37,145 nt of DNA from a virus. The stretch covers positions 1-37,145 of the IMG/VR virus record IMGVR_UViG_3300027747_002157; one strand, written 5' to 3'. Positions within the stretch are counted from its first letter, which is position 1. Every line of letters begins with the position of its first letter. The translations under genes and the position numbers were made by a program. The notes beneath the pieces are model-generated. The model worked only from the letters and a program-made list of their open reading frames with translations, made no database searches and was not told where the DNA came from. Positions 1-9,398 of this stretch are shown piece by piece.

Positions 1-3000
1 AGAGTGTATGGTTTTGATCCTGGCCACAAGTATTTTACAATTTTTAATCCGTCAGCTCAAAGTTTAACAGAAAGCTATCCAACATCTCGTAGCCAAATAG
101 TAACTCCAAACGGAACTTTTGTCAGCTACTCAGACTGGGATAATATCTCACACGAGTTGCAGTATGGATCTTATATCAATGACAAACAAGGACTGTTTAC
201 TTTCTTTGAAGGCCTACAAAAATACCAAGAGTCACAGGGACTGATCTTAAATCAAGTCAACAGTCGCGGTACCATAACAAATTGGCAACAAGCTGGACTT
301 GATGCGCTAACATGGATTGCAGAAAACTGGGGAACTGATCACTTTTGTTTGGTTGGCGTAGCAACAGATGACGGATTAAAATTCAGTCATGCTCGAGGAA
401 CCTTGGACAGGTTAGATGCAGACTTGGGTCGAACTGGTAAGGTATTGTTTTCAACCGGGCGTTCTGCGCTGTCAAATGAATTACAAATCACAAGAGAGTA
501 TGAACCCAATATAGATAAGATTGTACCAACTGGCGGACAACAAATTGTATTTGTCAACTTCTCTACTAGAGACTACGATCATATCGTATACATCAACCGT
601 AAAACTAAGTTTGGAGATTTGATAATTGATCTGCAGACTGGAAATAGAATTGATGTACTTGGATTATCAGCTAGACGAACAAATGGTTGGACTGGCCGCC
701 CAACTGCTCGAGGAGTAATACTTACACCCGCAGGACTAATTCCTGGGTTTGATGCAATAGTCAGTGATATTGTAGACAGCCACAAACCAGAGCAAAATGC
801 ATTTGATTCAGTAAAAACTGACATTGCAAAGTCAGATGTTGTTCCTGCCAAATCAACAATCATTGATCAGCTGATACAAGATAAAAGTACTCAGCATTTT
901 TACAAGCAAGGCCTACAAACTGCCATGGGTACAAACTTGGCAGTGGATGCACTACTGAGAAATTCTAAGATTGATATTCCAGGCAGACAGCAAGACATTG
1001 AATTAAACGAGCAGTGGCTAATTACCACTGGCAACTTTGGCAACTTAGAAAGTGAAAATATATGGGAAGTTGAATTGCGTCGCCAAGATTTTACTGCAAG
1101 CAAGCAAGTGATTCGTTTTCAACCTCGCGGATACGGTGCAGTTATCAACACAAATAATGGAGCGCGGCCTACTTACCTGTACGACAGTTTAAGTGACAAC
1201 ATCATTGACATCTGGGAAAAGGACAAGCGTTGGGTAACAAAACCACTTCGTCCATATGAATTTGCCACCATTGATCGCAGTACTCAAACTGGTCTAGACG
1301 ACACCAAGAATTGGTTACCTAATGCCGGCAATCCACAATTGTTCAACACTGACATTGAAATGCGTGAGTTGGGCAATTTAACAATGGCCAATTTTATCAA
1401 TGTTGATCAGACTGATAACCCAGTATTGGCCAATGCCACAGTTGATCCAGCAAATTTACTAACTACAGCAGATATTTTTTCAACCAACGGATTTAGCATC
1501 TACAACAACTATCAACCCAGCGACCTATGCTGGCAGGAAGGAAAATTGTACAGAGCCAAGGCCAAGATAACTGGCTCATCGACCAGTGTATTTGATTCTA
1601 CTCAGTGGAACCTGCAAACAATTGACGGCAGACTGTTGCCAAATGTTTGGGTAAGCGACTATGGCTTTAACATTAATACCAAATACAAAGGCAGTTGGAC
1701 GGCCTCGACATTGTACAATGTTGGCGACATTGTTGATGTAAATGGGTTTTACAATGTTTGTATCAAGCCGCACACCAGTGGCAGTACATTTGTTAATAAT
1801 CGAATAGCTGAATTAAAAATAACACAAAAAGGTTTAAATTATCAAGTTGGTGACCTAGTCAAATCTGGATCAACCACAGTTGGCAATGTCAGCGCAGTTG
1901 TCAATGGAACAATTAAAACTGTCAATGTGACGGATACTGTAGGTGGGTACAATCCAGAAACCACAGTGATTGCAGTGGCTGGTGGTAGTGGAACAGCACT
2001 ATTAAGTGCAACATATAAGAATGATACAATTCAACAAACCATCACTGGTAGAATTGGAACAGCTAATATGCCAACTGGTATCATTGGATTTGGCAATAAC
2101 TACACCTTAGATAATACAATTGTAACAGTGAATGGTACTGGCACTGGTGCTCAGATAGTTCCAATCATTGAAGATAACATTTCAAGTGGTACATTTACAA
2201 GATACAATGTAATCAAGACCTTTGGTTATTTGAATGCTGGAACAGGTTATGCTGTAGGAGATTTACTAGTTGCACAAAAAGATACAACTTCACAATCTGC
2301 AACTGACGCAATATTTAGAGTAACAGAAATTAATGCGCTGACGGCAACACCGTTTGCTGTAAATTATACATCAGGCAATCTTGTACTGTTTTCTCAGGCA
2401 ACTCCGCTGGTTGCTTGGGTCAACGGAATTGACCCAGATAATTTTAAAATCTCAGCAGTTGAAAAAGCTAAGATTTTATCGGGTGCCGCATCATTCTACA
2501 CAGCAATGAAACAGTTGGTGCCAGGTTTAACTTTAACAAACACAGACATACAACCATTTATATCTGAGACTATTGATCAGACAAATAGTAAAGTAATTGC
2601 ATATATTGGAAACAATAATACATATCTTGCAGGTCCTGATTTTGGTGCCGACGGCGAATTAAAAAATGTCACAGGTAGCTCATTCGACATTGGTACCAAT
2701 AGATATATTCGAGGCACACTGGCCAATGCAAATGTAAAAGTTGGTGTCAGTGTAGTGCCTGAACTTGTAAGTCAAGCAGACTTAGATACGGAAATTGACA
2801 ATGCTGTTACATTAATAGCCAGTAATGCAATCTTTGGCGGAGCACTAACTTCAGCACAAAAAGCAACATTAAGAACAGCAGTGGTAGCACTTGTTGACAC
2901 ACTATTAACAGCTATAGAAAGCATCTCAGACAATGTTGACTTGTACAATTACAGCAAATCGCCAATAAGCAGTTTAGCAAGTGCAAACAGCATTAAAGAA

Positions 3001-6000
3001 TTAGTAATAATTCCAAACGATGCCACTGGAGCATTGGGTGGCCAATCATATGCGACCAGAAGTTATAACCTTGTCAATAAAACAGGAACCGGTACTGGTG
3101 GATCAGTAACTGTTACAGCAGTGCAAGATGTGACAGTTCCATCACTTGCACGATCACAGGATGGTGTAATCACTGGCTTCACAGTTACAACACCAGGCCA
3201 AGGATATACACAAGGTACAACAATATCTGTGACAAGACGAAACCCATCCAGGGCAACTGCAACAATTGTCAACGGCGCCATAACAGCAGTTAACATACTT
3301 CCAAGCGGCCAGGGTAGCAACATTTTGGTGCCTTCTGACATTAAAGTTATCATCAACAGTCGCACTGGTTCTGGTTTTACATATACTCCAAATATTGTAA
3401 ATGGAAAGCTGACCAGCGTAACAGTGATCACAGGTGGCAGTTCCTATAACCCAGCATCAACAGTGACAATTGTTGATCCGTATTGGACAGATGCAGATTC
3501 ATCAGGAGTAACTGTGGGCTTTTTAGAACCAGTTACTTCAACGGTCAACCGAATTGGAGTCATTGATAAAATCAATGTATTAGACGGTGGTGCTGGCTAT
3601 ACTACAAATTCAATCATCACAATCACCGATTCAACCAGATCCACTGCATTGGTGCCTGCAGTCGCAACGGTTGCCTCAGTTGCAGGCGGCGCAATTAACA
3701 GCGTTCTGCTTTCAAACTCCAGTGATGTATTTGATCAGATTCCAACGCTGACAGTCACGAGCTCAGCAGGTACAGGAGCCGAAATTACTGCGTCTGTTTC
3801 GTCATATTGGAAATTAAAAACAACTGGGTATGGTTGGAATATTCTACAAACATTTAGTCCAATGTATGTTGAAGAAACTTGTCCAAATGCATTGGATACT
3901 TCAGCAAATGAAAGCAAGGTCACTTTTGCTGACCCACATGGATTACGAGCACAAGACTACATTGTAATGGTTGGAAACAATGACGGCAACTATGACAAAG
4001 TTCATAAGGTACTAAAAGTTGTTGACGATTACAATATCTTAATTCCAGCAAGAAGTAGTTCAGATCAAATTGTTTATAATACTGTGGCATTCAAACTGGC
4101 TCCAGTTAAATTTGAAACCATAGCCGAGTACAATCAAAGTAAAGCGACTCAAGCCTGGCTAAAGGGCATGCGAGCATACATTGACAATACTGGTCAGGAC
4201 TCTGTGCCATACAACAACAAGTTCACTGTAATTGTGTATGGCGCAACAGCGAACGATGACTTGGTAATTGAAAGCGAAGCCCGTATGACTGATCCATACG
4301 CAATACATAAGGTACAGATACTAGACGAAAAAACTGAAAATGTACTTGGTACATTAGAAGTATACGATCCGTTCAAAGGTGCCAGTATCAATGAGATGGC
4401 GCAATACATCAACTATCGTCAACCAGTTGATCCAGCAACATATAATGTTGATGAGCTTGGAACATTGAATAAATTTGTTACCATGGCCTGGAGTAAAAGC
4501 AATGTTGGGAAAACTTGGTGGGATACCAGTAGAGTTCGATACATCGAATATGAACAAGGCTCATTGAGCTATCGTGCAAGCAATTGGGGCAAGCAGTTTG
4601 CCGACAGTGAAGTAGCAGTTTACGAATGGGTCAGCGCAGTAGAAGAACCAACAATAGATACTCCTGGCCTGCGATTAGATGATAGCAGTGGTGTAGAACA
4701 ATTACGATATTCTGTAATTGAAGAAACACAACCAAACGGTGGTACAATTACAACATATTACTACTGGCAACGAGGTGTCAGCAAGCTACCAACAAATATG
4801 GCTCGTCCATATACCTCTGCGTCGATGGAATTTATTTTAAATGATCCAGATGCCAATGGCATTGCGTGGATGAGTCCAATGCAAGTAACATATGATGCAA
4901 CTGGCGCAACTTCAGCCAGTATCATGATTGCAAACATTGGTAAATTCTTTAGCGGCCGAGAAAAAGTAATTTTAAGAATTGAACAGAACAAGAAACCAGA
5001 ACAAAAACACAACACCGGTATACTTTTAACAGAAGGAATGTCAGGTAGTGTGATTCCAGATTATCCAGTTACTAGATTGCGAGACAGTTTGGTAGGTTAC
5101 GACAATTACAGAATGCTACATGATGTAAGACAATTTGTTGTTGGACAGAGCTATGCAGTTGGAGAACTAATCACAACAGTAGATCTCAATGGTACAGATT
5201 TTACATATACCAATGTGTATGGTGGGCATGACATTCCAGTGTTACCAACAATCAACGCCGACAGAGAACAAGTGCAATTTGTTTGGCAGGATGATGGAAC
5301 TGAATCTTTTGGAGTGTTCCGAGTGACTGCAGGTATCAGCAATGCAACATCATTTGATAGCATAGTTGATAATCTTGCAAGATTTCAAACTGCATTGGTA
5401 AAAAATGTGCTGGAAGACAACAAGTATTATGCAGTTATCGTCAAGTCTAGACAAGTTCCAGATATCAATTTACATCCGTTGAGAAGATATGGTAATGCAT
5501 ACAGTCCTTTGCCACAAAGCTGGTACAAGAATTTACAAGATGCTCGTAGAACTTTTGTTGATACTATCAATGACAAATTGGCACAAGTAAATACTGTCGA
5601 CAAATTTGAATGGGACAAATATCTGCGAATTTGGCAACCATTGCTTGGATCAAAAGCACTGGATGTAACACAATACTGGTACTATGTAGATTACAAAGTA
5701 GATGATTATTCTCCGGGCAACGAAGAAATTAGAATTCGTTCGTTTACTGAATTACTCAACTATACAAATCCAACAAAGTTTGCCTTGGTTGATGGAGATA
5801 ACAATGTCCAATCTGTTTATAGAGTTGACAACCTGGCCACTGACCAGTTTACTCTGTTATACAAGAAAAATGGTACTATTCAATTCTATCCAATTTGGCG
5901 CACCAGCGGCTGGGATGTCAAGGAGTGGGCTGGCTATCCATGGGATGAAGGCTTTACTGATGTTTTTGCAATAATACTAAAAGCTCTTAGAGAAAATATC

Positions 6001-6468
6001 TTTGTTGGCGACGCCGTTGGTTACTTTAATCTGGTGTTCTTTGCAATGGCCAAAGAAGCCCTGGTCCAGGACCCATTGGCAGATTGGATATTTAAAACTA
6101 CCTATTTGACCTTTGATTCAACCAGTAAAAATGACTTGACACAAGTGCCAATTTACTATGACAAGAAAGATACGCTGATTAAGAAATATATCACTGAAGT
6201 TAAACCGTTCCACAGTGAACTGTTAGATCGTGGAACAGTCAATAAGTCATTGCAACAAGTGCCAGTTACTTTGGACGAAAACATCGAACTTACTGTTACA
6301 GAGAATCATATAATTGGCGCTGAGCCTGGCTATATTCGACAGATTGATCGTAGACGAAACGGTACACCAGTTGAAGAAATTGCATACAAAAAACTATCAA
6401 CTGAGGACCTTCGTCCATTATTGATAAAAATAACAACTCTTACACAAGTATTAGTTGATGAAGATTAA
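1..6468 (+). CDS. Giant virion structural protein, 5' end outside window
   Basis: The frame is open to base 1 (an in-frame Arg codon precedes the first GTG at 4), so the gene starts upstream; at least 2154 residues are visible. I see two short segments resembling type 5/12 carbohydrate-binding modules (about residues 500-545, key WQEGKLYRA, and 560-600, key WTASTLYNVGD). From about 605 to 1280 there are repeated beta-rich units with a G-x-G-Y core (KGLNYQVGD, GTGYAVGD, GQGYTQGT, GGSSYNPAS, GGAGYTTNS). The C-terminal part has DWIFKTTYL and YITEVKPFHSELLDRG, a style I associate with very large structural proteins of marine T4-like phages. It probably belongs to the baseplate or tail periphery and may contact host glycans. 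The exact position in the virion is unknown. It is followed by further fibre-type genes, which supports a late structural role. Confidence 0.75.
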   Translation, partial: RVYGFDPGHKYFTIFNPSAQSLTESYPTSRSQIVTPNGTFVSYSDWDNISHELQYGSYINDKQGLFTFFEGLQKYQESQGLILNQVNSRGTITNWQQAGLDALTWIAENWGTDHFCLVGVATDDGLKFSHARGTLDRLDADLGRTGKVLFSTGRSALSNELQITREYEPNIDKIVPTGGQQIVFVNFSTRDYDHIVYINRKTKFGDLIIDLQTGNRIDVLGLSARRTNGWTGRPTARGVILTPAGLIPGFDAIVSDIVDSHKPEQNAFDSVKTDIAKSDVVPAKSTIIDQLIQDKSTQHFYKQGLQTAMGTNLAVDALLRNSKIDIPGRQQDIELNEQWLITTGNFGNLESENIWEVELRRQDFTASKQVIRFQPRGYGAVINTNNGARPTYLYDSLSDNIIDIWEKDKRWVTKPLRPYEFATIDRSTQTGLDDTKNWLPNAGNPQLFNTDIEMRELGNLTMANFINVDQTDNPVLANATVDPANLLTTADIFSTNGFSIYNNYQPSDLCWQEGKLYRAKAKITGSSTSVFDSTQWNLQTIDGRLLPNVWVSDYGFNINTKYKGSWTASTLYNVGDIVDVNGFYNVCIKPHTSGSTFVNNRIAELKITQKGLNYQVGDLVKSGSTTVGNVSAVVNGTIKTVNVTDTVGGYNPETTVIAVAGGSGTALLSATYKNDTIQQTITGRIGTANMPTGIIGFGNNYTLDNTIVTVNGTGTGAQIVPIIEDNISSGTFTRYNVIKTFGYLNAGTGYAVGDLLVAQKDTTSQSATDAIFRVTEINALTATPFAVNYTSGNLVLFSQATPLVAWVNGIDPDNFKISAVEKAKILSGAASFYTAMKQLVPGLTLTNTDIQPFISETIDQTNSKVIAYIGNNNTYLAGPDFGADGELKNVTGSSFDIGTNRYIRGTLANANVKVGVSVVPELVSQADLDTEIDNAVTLIASNAIFGGALTSAQKATLRTAVVALVDTLLTAIESISDNVDLYNYSKSPISSLASANSIKELVIIPNDATGALGGQSYATRSYNLVNKTGTGTGGSVTVTAVQDVTVPSLARSQDGVITGFTVTTPGQGYTQGTTISVTRRNPSRATATIVNGAITAVNILPSGQGSNILVPSDIKVIINSRTGSGFTYTPNIVNGKLTSVTVITGGSSYNPASTVTIVDPYWTDADSSGVTVGFLEPVTSTVNRIGVIDKINVLDGGAGYTTNSIITITDSTRSTALVPAVATVASVAGGAINSVLLSNSSDVFDQIPTLTVTSSAGTGAEITASVSSYWKLKTTGYGWNILQTFSPMYVEETCPNALDTSANESKVTFADPHGLRAQDYIVMVGNNDGNYDKVHKVLKVVDDYNILIPARSSSDQIVYNTVAFKLAPVKFETIAEYNQSKATQAWLKGMRAYIDNTGQDSVPYNNKFTVIVYGATANDDLVIESEARMTDPYAIHKVQILDEKTENVLGTLEVYDPFKGASINEMAQYINYRQPVDPATYNVDELGTLNKFVTMAWSKSNVGKTWWDTSRVRYIEYEQGSLSYRASNWGKQFADSEVAVYEWVSAVEEPTIDTPGLRLDDSSGVEQLRYSVIEETQPNGGTITTYYYWQRGVSKLPTNMARPYTSASMEFILNDPDANGIAWMSPMQVTYDATGATSASIMIANIGKFFSGREKVILRIEQNKKPEQKHNTGILLTEGMSGSVIPDYPVTRLRDSLVGYDNYRMLHDVRQFVVGQSYAVGELITTVDLNGTDFTYTNVYGGHDIPVLPTINADREQVQFVWQDDGTESFGVFRVTAGISNATSFDSIVDNLARFQTALVKNVLEDNKYYAVIVKSRQVPDINLHPLRRYGNAYSPLPQSWYKNLQDARRTFVDTINDKLAQVNTVDKFEWDKYLRIWQPLLGSKALDVTQYWYYVDYKVDDYSPGNEEIRIRSFTELLNYTNPTKFALVDGDNNVQSVYRVDNLATDQFTLLYKKNGTIQFYPIWRTSGWDVKEWAGYPWDEGFTDVFAIILKALRENIFVGDAVGYFNLVFFAMAKEALVQDPLADWIFKTTYLTFDSTSKNDLTQVPIYYDKKDTLIKKYITEVKPFHSELLDRGTVNKSLQQVPVTLDENIELTVTENHIIGAEPGYIRQIDRRRNGTPVEEIAYKKLSTEDLRPLLIKITTLTQVLVDED

Positions 6469-6487
6469 AGTGGGTTATAAAAAAATA

Positions 6488-6495
6488 ACTAAATA
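6488..6495 (+). promoter_or_regulatory. T4-type late promoter, ACTAAATA
   Basis: ACTAAATA is followed by five bases (TTGAT) and then the ATG at 6501. It matches the core of the T4 late box TATAAATA except at the first two positions. In T4 the start site lies about five bases past the box, so the mRNA would begin at or next to the start codon. No Shine-Dalgarno sequence is visible before this ATG, consistent with a leaderless message. The box lies in the short gap after the giant structural gene. Confidence 0.6.
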
Positions 6496-6500
6496 TTGAT

Positions 6501-7127
6501 ATGAATATACAAGAGTTACCAATTAGCATAGAAACTTTTATTACGATAAAAGACTTAAACACCGGTAAGATTCTGGTAGAAGGCTCAAATGCAATCCACC
6601 AGGAAAATATGAGCGTGGCGCTGTCGCTTGCATTGGCAAGAAGCGCCGGATCATTTATTAGCGAAATGCACTTTGGTTGTGGTGCCGCCATCGTTGCAAC
6701 AGATGGCACAATAACTTACAGAAAGCCAAATATTGTTGGTATAGGTGCCAATTTGTATACTCCAACTTATTTTAGAGTAGTTGACGATAGCGATGTCAAT
6801 AGAATGGAAGAATCATCCGACGGAGTAGTTATTCAGCACAATGTTGGATCAAATTATTCTGACACAATTGTAACTGCCACAATTGCAAACAAAGAACCAT
6901 TTGCTGTAGATAGTACATACAATACTTTTGATTCAACAAGTTCAAGCTTGGATGCAACTACAATATATGATGGTGAGTTTGAGTTCAATGAAATAGGTTT
7001 AAAGACCAAAGGAAATACTGGATTAAATTCAGGAAACCTGCTTACGCATTTTATCTTTCACCCGGTGCAGAAAAACGATGACCAAACAATTCAAATTGTT
7101 TACACCCTCAGAGTCAGGGCTGGTTAA
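6501..7127 (+). CDS. Putative virion protein (fibre or tail associated)
   Basis: A 208-residue soluble protein with no signal peptide or membrane segment. It is beta-rich and Ser/Thr/Asp-rich, with a conserved-looking C-terminus (GEFEFNEIGLKT, then LLTHFIFHPVQKNDDQTIQI). I recall this layout from small structural proteins next to tail fibres in T4-like environmental phages, but I cannot name a family. The ATG is the only reasonable start and has no Shine-Dalgarno; a late box ends six bases before it. Its place between the giant structural gene and the fibre gene supports a virion role. Function is inferred from context. Confidence 0.6.
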   Translation: MNIQELPISIETFITIKDLNTGKILVEGSNAIHQENMSVALSLALARSAGSFISEMHFGCGAAIVATDGTITYRKPNIVGIGANLYTPTYFRVVDDSDVNRMEESSDGVVIQHNVGSNYSDTIVTATIANKEPFAVDSTYNTFDSTSSSLDATTIYDGEFEFNEIGLKTKGNTGLNSGNLLTHFIFHPVQKNDDQTIQIVYTLRVRAG

Positions 7128-7135
7128 TGGATAAA

Positions 7136-7143
7136 ACTAAATA
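7136..7143 (+). promoter_or_regulatory. T4-type late promoter, ACTAAATA
   Basis: The same octamer as at 6488, in the gap before the fibre gene. Five bases (GCATA) separate it from an ATG at 7149, which opens only a three-codon frame. The fibre ATG at 7178 is preceded by a good Shine-Dalgarno (AAAGGA, 7164-7169). Transcription starting near 7149 would give a leader of about 29 nt. Confidence 0.6.
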
Positions 7144-7148
7144 GCATA

Positions 7149-7160
7149 ATGGCAAATTAG
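7149..7160 (+). other. Three-codon mini-ORF at predicted transcript 5' end
   Basis: ATG GCA AAT TAG encodes Met-Ala-Asn and stops. The ATG sits exactly five bases past the late box, the spacing at which other late boxes in this window meet a true start codon. It may be chance, a relic of the promoter-ATG arrangement, or a tiny leader that delivers ribosomes to the fibre start 17 nt downstream. Confidence 0.3.
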
Positions 7161-7177
7161 CCAAAAGGATAAAAGAA

Positions 7178-8212
7178 ATGGCATACAATGTAACTAAAAG
7201 CGACGAAATAACACCACTGGTAACGCTACTAGACGGTGAAATCGACACTACATCAACTGACCTAGTATTACTTGGTAAAAACTACCTGGGTTACGGTGAA
7301 ATTATTGCTGAAAACTTTGCCCGCCATATTGAAAATTTTGCAGGTAAACCACGAAGCGAATTGAATTCACTCAAAGGACAGCTATACTACAATTTAAACC
7401 CTGCAGATACACTTGCAGTTGCACCGCCAACAGGCGCAGTTGTTCCACCAATGTTGCAGTTGCATGTTGGTCCAGACTACATGAATCGTCCAGCAGACTG
7501 GATAAACATCACAGCATTCAGCGATGGCAACGGCATTTTTGAAGTAGACATCAAAGATGTAAATCCAAATACACCAGCCCATAAATGTTTGAAGATTATG
7601 GTTAAGAATGTGCTGGTTGCAATTTTAAGTGTGGATGCAGATTTTGTTCCTGCTGCCGCTAACCTTCAGACTGATCGTTACGATTATACCACATTCTGTG
7701 GTGGTGTAATTGGTACTCCTGATTCTAGTGAAGGTGACTACAACAATGCAGGAACAATTGGTCGTGGATTAAACTTGAATTCAAGCCAGGACTTTAAAAT
7801 TCGCGGTGTTGCAGTTGAAGCTGAGTTTGCTGACGTTGCTGAAATTTATGTTGGCGATGCAACTTATGAAGCTGGCACTTTGGTCAGCCTAGGCGGTGAA
7901 GCAGAAGTTACACAAACAACCAGCATTGGTGATACCAATGTGTTTGGTATTGTTTCATCTCGTCCTGCCTATTTGATGAACACTAAAAAGAAGAATGCTA
8001 AAAATGCATTGGCCATTGCCGTAGCTGGTCGTATTCCAGTAAAAGTCAAAGGCAAAGTAAATCGTGGCGACAGATTAACTGCCAGCGATATTCCGGGTGT
8101 TGCACAAGCGGCCCCTGTTGATTCTCCAGCATGGAGCATAGTTGGTCGTAGTCTAGCTAATTTTGATGGTGCAGGAATTGGTAAAGTCGAAGCAACAGTT
8201 GGAGTAAGATAA
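7178..8212 (+). CDS. Tail fibre protein, T4-like marine phage type
   Basis: 344 residues. The N-terminal 75 residues (DLVLLGKNYLGYGEIIAENF, then IENFAG and KGQLYYN) match a pattern I recall from tail-fibre N-termini of T4-like cyanophages and related phages, where a G-x-N-x-x-x-Y-G-E core precedes an ENFA motif. The C-terminal third (ADVAEIYVGDATYEAGTLVS, VFGIVSSRPAYLM, RIPVKVKGKVNRGDRL) resembles the terminal domain of phage fibres that includes intramolecular chaperone or peptidase-G2-like domains; I cannot confirm self-cleavage. The start follows AAAGGA with eight bases of spacing. The stop overlaps the adhesin start by one base (TAATG), implying coupled translation and a shared role in host recognition. 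Confidence 0.72.
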   Translation: MAYNVTKSDEITPLVTLLDGEIDTTSTDLVLLGKNYLGYGEIIAENFARHIENFAGKPRSELNSLKGQLYYNLNPADTLAVAPPTGAVVPPMLQLHVGPDYMNRPADWINITAFSDGNGIFEVDIKDVNPNTPAHKCLKIMVKNVLVAILSVDADFVPAAANLQTDRYDYTTFCGGVIGTPDSSEGDYNNAGTIGRGLNLNSSQDFKIRGVAVEAEFADVAEIYVGDATYEAGTLVSLGGEAEVTQTTSIGDTNVFGIVSSRPAYLMNTKKKNAKNALAIAVAGRIPVKVKGKVNRGDRLTASDIPGVAQAAPVDSPAWSIVGRSLANFDGAGIGKVEATVGVR

Positions 8213-9321
8213 TGTCAGTTAGCCGCAAAGATAAAATCACAGCGGATTACCTTAACTCACTTACAGATTCTGTAAACGAATTATTCGGTGACACGCATGA
8301 TAATCAAGGTCCAAGCGATGACGCATCGGTACAAGATGCAATCCGTTGGGGCTGGGGCGGCAATAATGTTGACAATGTTCAACGCGGTGAAAAAATTACT
8401 GCAGATAAGACAAATGAAATTGTTGATCGCATCAACATCAGTACCCTAAGAACAAACAGCAGTGACATTGAACTAGTGGTTGTTGCTCGTGGCGACAAGG
8501 TTACGGCTGACTTTTTTAATTCAGCTGAGTCATTGTTAAATGGCGCAAGGAATTTAAGAAATGCTGTAGATCCCCAATACACTACAATCAACAGTATTGG
8601 AACATATTCAAAAGATATCAATTGGACCAATCAACTAGACAGCATTGTTGAGTTGGACTTTAGCGGATATGAAAGTGCTCGTCACTTTTTCAACGCTGGT
8701 GGCGATATTCGCATAGCATACAGTATCACAGGTGGTTATGGTTGCGGCTACCATACATGGAAAACCATATTCATTGACATGGGAACCATTAAGATTAATG
8801 TTGAAGATACTGCAAGTTTGAACAATCGAGGAATTAGTCAAGGTCTAGGATTTAGCGAATTAACACCTAATGAAAAACTTCTATATACCAGCCCTGCCGG
8901 AGGTGGTGGTGGAGGCTATGGTGGATACGGAGGTTATGGTGGATACGGAGGTTATGGTGGATACGGAGGTTATGGTGGATACGGAGGTTATGGTGGAGAG
9001 GACTGTAACGGCGGCAGTGGAGGTTATGGCGGATATGGCGGATATGGCGGATATGGAGGCTATGGAGGCTATGGAGGCTATGGCGGATATGGCGGTTATG
9101 GCGGCTATGCTTCGAGCCGTTTGAAACTGTTTGGTACCATTAACGGACAAAAATTAGAAATTAGGTCGTTGTTAGACAATGCCGGCCTTGGTATTGAAGT
9201 GCGAGGTTCAGTTGCAATGACTGTTACTATGACACATCCAAGTACTATTAGCGAACGCTCAGTAACTTTGGAATTACCAATGCCTGTAAGTCAGTTGACT
9301 CAAGACTGGCAAGAACTTTAA
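8212..9321 (+). CDS. Tyr-Gly-Gly-rich tail adhesin / receptor-binding protein
   Basis: 369 residues. The N-terminal third has three copies of an R-x-D/E-K-I/V-T-A-D-x-x-N unit (about residues 5-24, 58-76 and 93-110), likely a repeated attachment fold. Residues 230 to about 302 are a Gly tract of two runs of about nine Tyr-Gly-Gly each, separated by GEDCNGGSGG. A beta-rich tail follows (KLFGTINGQKLEIRSLLDNA). Gly-rich tracts are typical of distal adhesins of T-even-like phages, such as gp38 of phage S16, where they pack as polyglycine helices and set host range; the similarity here is in composition, not proven homology. It follows the fibre gene with a one-base overlap. The only notable Cys in the tract lies in the spacer. 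Confidence 0.72.
   Translation: MSVSRKDKITADYLNSLTDSVNELFGDTHDNQGPSDDASVQDAIRWGWGGNNVDNVQRGEKITADKTNEIVDRINISTLRTNSSDIELVVVARGDKVTADFFNSAESLLNGARNLRNAVDPQYTTINSIGTYSKDINWTNQLDSIVELDFSGYESARHFFNAGGDIRIAYSITGGYGCGYHTWKTIFIDMGTIKINVEDTASLNNRGISQGLGFSELTPNEKLLYTSPAGGGGGGYGGYGGYGGYGGYGGYGGYGGYGGYGGEDCNGGSGGYGGYGGYGGYGGYGGYGGYGGYGGYGGYASSRLKLFGTINGQKLEIRSLLDNAGLGIEVRGSVAMTVTMTHPSTISERSVTLELPMPVSQLTQDWQEL
8923..8994 (+). repeat. Four perfect 18-bp tandem repeats in adhesin
   Basis: Four identical copies of an 18-bp unit, at 8923, 8941, 8959 and 8977, each coding Gly-Tyr-Gly-Gly-Tyr-Gly. Even the synonymous TAC/TAT alternation is kept. This points to recent amplification by slippage or unequal recombination rather than selection on protein alone. 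Gain or loss of a unit keeps the frame. Confidence 0.9.
9019..9108 (+). repeat. Degenerate 9-bp GGN-TAT-GGN repeats in adhesin
   Basis: A second run of about ten nine-base units coding Gly-Tyr-Gly. Unlike the first block, the third codon positions vary (GGC, GGA, GGT) and the period is 9 rather than 18 bp, so this block looks older. Confidence 0.8.
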
Positions 9322-9346
9322 ACGGTTAAACGGTTGCTAACGCATC

Positions 9347-9354
9347 TATAAATA
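9347..9354 (+). promoter_or_regulatory. Exact T4-type late promoter, TATAAATA
   Basis: A perfect match to the T4 late consensus in the 77-bp gap after the adhesin. It sits between short inverted arms AACGCA (9339-9344) and TGCGTT (9359-9364). The predicted start near 9360 leaves a leader of about 39 nt with AAGGTT as Shine-Dalgarno before the ATG at 9399. It likely drives the lipoprotein and possibly the long biosynthetic run after it. Confidence 0.7.
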
Positions 9355-9398
9355 GCATTGCGTTTGCTAACCATTGGCAACAATTCTAAGGTTAAAAT

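Noticed and set aside
3063-3431. Minus-strand open frame of 122 codons
   Set aside because: Antisense of the Thr/Val-rich repeats of the giant structural protein; it has no Shine-Dalgarno, and the low complexity explains the lack of stops.
8870-9150. Open frames in other frames and on the opposite strand of the Gly tract
   Set aside because: They are repeats such as Asp-Thr-Glu-Val-Met or Ile-Ala-Ser-Ile produced by the same codon repeats; they have no ribosome site and overlap a clear fibre-type gene.
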